Below are positions 15,258-16,999 of a stretch of 16,999 nucleotides of DNA, piece by piece. The DNA is from DASTSN01 sp035760665. GTDB taxonomy: Bacteria > Bacteroidota > Bacteroidia > Chitinophagales > Chitinophagaceae. The stretch covers positions 1 through 16,999 of the forward strand of contig DASTSN010000087.1 in NCBI GenBank assembly GCA_035760665.1, in the 5' to 3' direction. Below the pieces are notes generated by a model that was not told the DNA's origin, made no database searches, and worked only from the letters and a program-made list of their open reading frames with translations. A program made the translations under genes and the position numbers. Numbering within the stretch: the stretch's first letter is position 1; each line of letters starts with the position of its first letter.

Positions 15258-15720
15258 AGATAAATGGTTTAAGGTGAAAAAATTACAGCTTTCAACGGGG
15301 TAACGGGGGGCGGGTGCGGATTTGCCTGGCCAGGATTGCTGCAGCAGGCAGAAGGTTGTTTTGCAAAACGGGGCACTGTGATCAGCAGTGCGGTGGCTTA
15401 AAGACGGCTGTAGTTATAACGGGTAAAAAATGCTGTTATTGCCCTGGGCAGGTATTTTTTCAGGCGGCAAGCCGCCACGATCGTCTTTTGTGTCTGAAAA
15501 ACAGTTTCTTAGCAAACAAATTTTTTTGTAAAAAAAAATCCGTTGCAACAGCAGCAAGCCTGCCAGTTAAAACAGCATCAAGAGTTTCGAAAAAAGCGAT
15601 CCATCCCTGCAGCAATACAGGGTTCATGCTTCGAATACTTGTCTTTATTCTGAAAACCAGGCGCTTATATATTTTAAAAAAAATCTCTGCTGTACAAACC
15701 GTCAGGCAATCCCAACAGGA
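15258..15720. other. gene-free spacer
   Basis: No credible gene is seen. The longest open frames lack a ribosome-binding site, have low-complexity lysine/phenylalanine stretches from the A/T runs, and start with GTG or inside the neighbouring tandem repeat. A small GC-rich hairpin GGCGGC-AA-GCCGCC lies at 15463-15476, and a short palindrome GTTTTGCAAAAC near 15359-15370. The part just upstream of 15257 should hold the promoter of the fibronectin-like gene, but no consensus element is clear. Confidence 0.5.
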
Positions 15721-15721
15721 A

Positions 15722-15747
15722 ACCGGTTTTTTGTAAAAAAAACCGGT
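15722..15747. repeat. perfect 11-bp hairpin next to the tandem array
   Basis: ACCGGTTTTTT (15722-15732) pairs with AAAAAACCGGT (15737-15747) over a GTAA loop. No free T-tract follows on either strand, so a plain terminator role is unlikely. It lies 27 bp before the 21-bp tandem repeat. Confidence 0.7.
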
Positions 15748-15915
15748 AATTTCCTGACAGAAGGTAGCTATCTTCTGTTTGTCGAAGGCCATTTACTGTT
15801 TGTCGAAGGCCATTTACTGTTTGTCGAGAGCCATTTTCTGTTTGTTGAAGGCCATTTACTGTTTGTCGAAAGCCATTTACTGTTTGTCGAGAGCCATCTT
15901 CTGACAGGAAATACC
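15745..15915. repeat. inverted repeat flanking the 21-bp tandem array
   Basis: The left arm GGTAATTTCCTGACAGAAG (15745-15763) is nearly the reverse complement of the right arm CTTCTGACAGGAAATACC (15898-15915), with one mismatch and one single-base length difference. The two arms bracket the six tandem units almost exactly, so the whole block of about 170 bp can form a stem with the array in the loop. Confidence 0.7.
15775..15900. repeat. six tandem 21-bp units
   Basis: Six consecutive units of exactly 21 bp begin at 15775, 15796, 15817, 15838, 15859 and 15880. Each reads CTGTTTGTYGA followed by a variable RRG/RAG/GAG core and then CCATTTA (or CCATTTT, CCATCTT). Units 1 and 2 are identical; units 3 and 6 share GAGAGCC. 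On the minus strand each unit holds ATGGCYNTCRACAAACAG, and in most units this is followed by TAA. There are no spacers, so this is not a CRISPR array. Confidence 0.95.
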
Positions 15916-16022
15916 AGTATGCTGATAAGAAATTGTCGGTTTATGACAGCAAATGGTTAAATGTTCACAGGAACTGTGCAGTATAGTTACCACGCTGCCC
16001 GTTGTATGCAAAACAAGGCGCT

Positions 16023-16086
16023 TTGCCACCTAAACTTGTTTCCCCACTCCATTATAGTAGAGAACAACAACCTGCACAGGTGGCAA
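16023..16086. repeat. 9-bp inverted repeat
   Basis: TTGCCACCT (16023-16031) and AGGTGGCAA (16078-16086) are perfect reverse complements separated by 46 bp. They lie just upstream of the first attC-like palindrome. This may be a worn earlier palindrome of the same kind; no other role is evident. Confidence 0.5.
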
Positions 16087-16137
16087 TGGCAGTAGGGTTG
16101 CTTGCATTTTTTGAAAAAAGCTGTATTTTGTATTGAC

Positions 16138-16238
16138 GCAAGCAACAATACAAAATACGCAATACATTTATGATGAAAATCAATTACTTAAAAATTGCTA
16201 CTAGTTGACTGTATTGCGTAAATTAAAGTGTTATAGCC
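16138..16238 (+). repeat. attC-like imperfect palindrome upstream of the orphan gene
   Basis: The left arm starts at GCAAGCAAC and the right arm ends at GTTATAGCC (16230-16238). When the right arm is reverse-complemented and laid over the left arm, the AAC/GTT triplets and the 10-bp block TACGCAATAC (16156-16165) / GTATTGCGTA (16211-16220) fall in the same register over 28 bases. The right boundary GTTATAGCC is the exact reverse complement of GGCTATAAC at 16774-16782, which opens the downstream palindrome. The AAC...GTT architecture is that of integron attC sites, although the full GTTRRRY consensus is not met. Confidence 0.4.
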
Positions 16239-16257
16239 AATTTTAGCACGACCGAAA

Positions 16258-16758
16258 ATGACAGAACCAAAAGAAATATATAAACTTGACAAAAGCATCT
16301 GGACACATGACGACTTTGACGAAATGGGTTGGCATGACGCAAACATTTATGGGCTGATAATTGAGAAAAACGAAGACAATTGGACAGCTGACCTTGTACT
16401 TGATATTGACTATATTTTTAAATGGGTTCATCCAGTTGCACCAGCACAGATATTTACATTTTTGGTTGCTCCATGCACTCTAATTTTTAAAGAGTGTTTT
16501 GACTTGCATATTGACTTCAAAACAGATGGTGGTTGTCTTGACTTAATGGAAATAGCCGACCTTTATTTAAAAAGCAAAGTAGAGCAAGAGAAAAATAAGT
16601 TTGTTTACGAATGGACAATTGAGTTACAACAAGGACAAATAACTTTGAAGTCGTATGGACTTGAACAAATTGTAAGACAACAACCCAAACACGTTAATGG
16701 ACAAGTGTTAACTTTGGAAGAACGTGGTGGAATAAATTTTGGAAGGAAACCATGCTGA
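16258..16758 (+). CDS. orphan hypothetical protein in a cassette-like setting
   Basis: A probably cytosolic protein of 166 residues; no signal peptide or clear membrane segment is seen. Recognisable features are an acidic N-terminus with DDFDEMGWHDANIYG (about 18-32), a beta-rich core ADLVLDIDYIFKWVHP with an aromatic-rich stretch AQIFTFLVAPCTLIF, then CLDLMEIADLYLKSK and a C-terminal beta pair YEWTIELQQGQITLKSYG. The MGWHD and LDIDYI blocks look like a real conserved family, but I do not recognise a named domain. The gene is clearly richer in A/T than its neighbours and starts 28 bp after the GTT boundary of one attC-like palindrome. It ends 16 bp before another, which suggests acquisition as a cassette. 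No promoter or strong ribosome-binding site is visible. Confidence 0.75.
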   Translation: MTEPKEIYKLDKSIWTHDDFDEMGWHDANIYGLIIEKNEDNWTADLVLDIDYIFKWVHPVAPAQIFTFLVAPCTLIFKECFDLHIDFKTDGGCLDLMEIADLYLKSKVEQEKNKFVYEWTIELQQGQITLKSYGLEQIVRQQPKHVNGQVLTLEERGGINFGRKPC

Positions 16759-16773
16759 CAGAAAAGAAAAACT

Positions 16774-16909
16774 GGCTATAACACGGGTTTTGCGTCAGGC
16801 GGGGTGACGTGCAAACAAGGAGCTTTGTGCTTCTATTCAAGTGTAGTGCTGGTTGACAGTTTCGTGCTCCGAAACCCGCCCGAACGCAAAGCCCCGAAAC
16901 GTTACCGGC
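16774..16909 (+). repeat. attC-like long imperfect palindrome downstream of the orphan gene
   Basis: It opens with GGCTATAAC (16774-16782) and closes with GTTACCGGC (16901-16909). Between them GGG-TTTGCGT-CA-GGCGGG on the left pairs with CCCGCC-CGA-ACGCAAA-GCCCC on the right: TTTGCGT 16789-16795 with ACGCAAA 16884-16890, and GGCGGG 16798-16803 with CCCGCC 16875-16880. A variable inner part contains GGAGC (16819-16823) facing GCTCC. The length of 136 bp, the mismatched bulges between paired boxes and the AAC/GTT ends agree with an attC site. The boundary heptamer is not canonical. It is followed by 90 bp with no complete gene before the window ends. Confidence 0.5.
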
Positions 16910-16999
16910 AAGTGTATTACGACACTGCACAACATTGACACAGACGACTTTAAATTGAACATTAACACAATGACAAACCATTTTGACAAGTGAACAGCA

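Noticed and set aside
15314..15736. A 140-residue plus-strand open frame in the spacer
   Set aside because: It starts with GTG without a ribosome-binding site, is rich in Cys, Lys and Phe from A/T runs, runs through a hairpin and shows no family resemblance.
15460..15792. A 110-residue minus-strand open frame beginning inside the tandem repeat
   Set aside because: Its start is just the last micro-ORF of the 21-bp array reading on by chance, and the rest is low-complexity and crosses a hairpin.
15775..15900. The 21-bp array as a small CRISPR
   Set aside because: Units are directly adjacent without spacers and no cas genes are near.
16970..16993. A short ATG frame (seven codons) at the right edge as the next cassette gene
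   Set aside because: It is too short; the same frame is open upstream but has no start codon.

Overview
The window looks like chromosomal DNA from a Bacteroidota bacterium, most likely a member of the Chitinophagaceae. This rests on a SusC/SusD outer-membrane pair, a DUF5690-type transporter, promoter-like TAnnTTTG elements and the protein sequences themselves. No rRNA, tRNA or CRISPR array was seen.

Layout. Positions 2-706 (+) hold the 3' part of an aldo/keto reductase of the L-glyceraldehyde-3-phosphate reductase (YghZ) type, cut by the window edge. Positions 820-10641 (-) form one co-directional block, read from right to left: SusC, SusD, a periplasmic alkaline-phosphatase-superfamily hydrolase whose signal peptide is out of frame with its body, a PhnZ-like HD-domain oxygenase, a phosphonatase-like HAD hydrolase, a DUF5690 transporter and a TIGR03364-type FAD amine oxidase. 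The last three genes are separated by only 2 bp each. Positions 10856-13774 (-) encode a 972-residue FAD/Fe-S D-2-hydroxyacid dehydrogenase of the YdiJ type. Positions 13775-14636 are a gene-free stretch built of related intergenic repeats, one of which carries an inserted palindromic MITE-like element. Positions 14637-15257 (-) encode a small fibronectin-III-like protein with a clear terminator. Positions 15258-16257 are gene-free and contain hairpins, a 6 x 21-bp tandem repeat and an attC-like palindrome. Positions 16258-16758 (+) hold an AT-rich orphan gene framed by two attC-like palindromes, resembling a single integron-style cassette.

How the genes fit together. The central block reads as a phosphonate utilisation locus built like a polysaccharide utilisation locus. 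SusC/SusD would bind and import a phosphonate-bearing compound across the outer membrane. The periplasmic hydrolase could trim it. The transporter, which shows organophosphate:phosphate-antiporter-like signatures, would carry the product into the cytoplasm. There the FAD oxidase could make phosphonoacetaldehyde from (N-methyl-)aminoethylphosphonate, the HAD enzyme could cleave its C-P bond hydrolytically, and the HD enzyme could cleave a hydroxylated phosphonate oxidatively. No PhnW transaminase or PhnY hydroxylase is in the window. Upstream of susC lies an array of four TTACCG-type boxes with 11- and 22-bp spacing in inverted pairs. This geometry resembles OmpR/PhoB-family operators and suggests phosphate- or substrate-responsive control. 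Family assignments come from recalled motifs; no searches were run.
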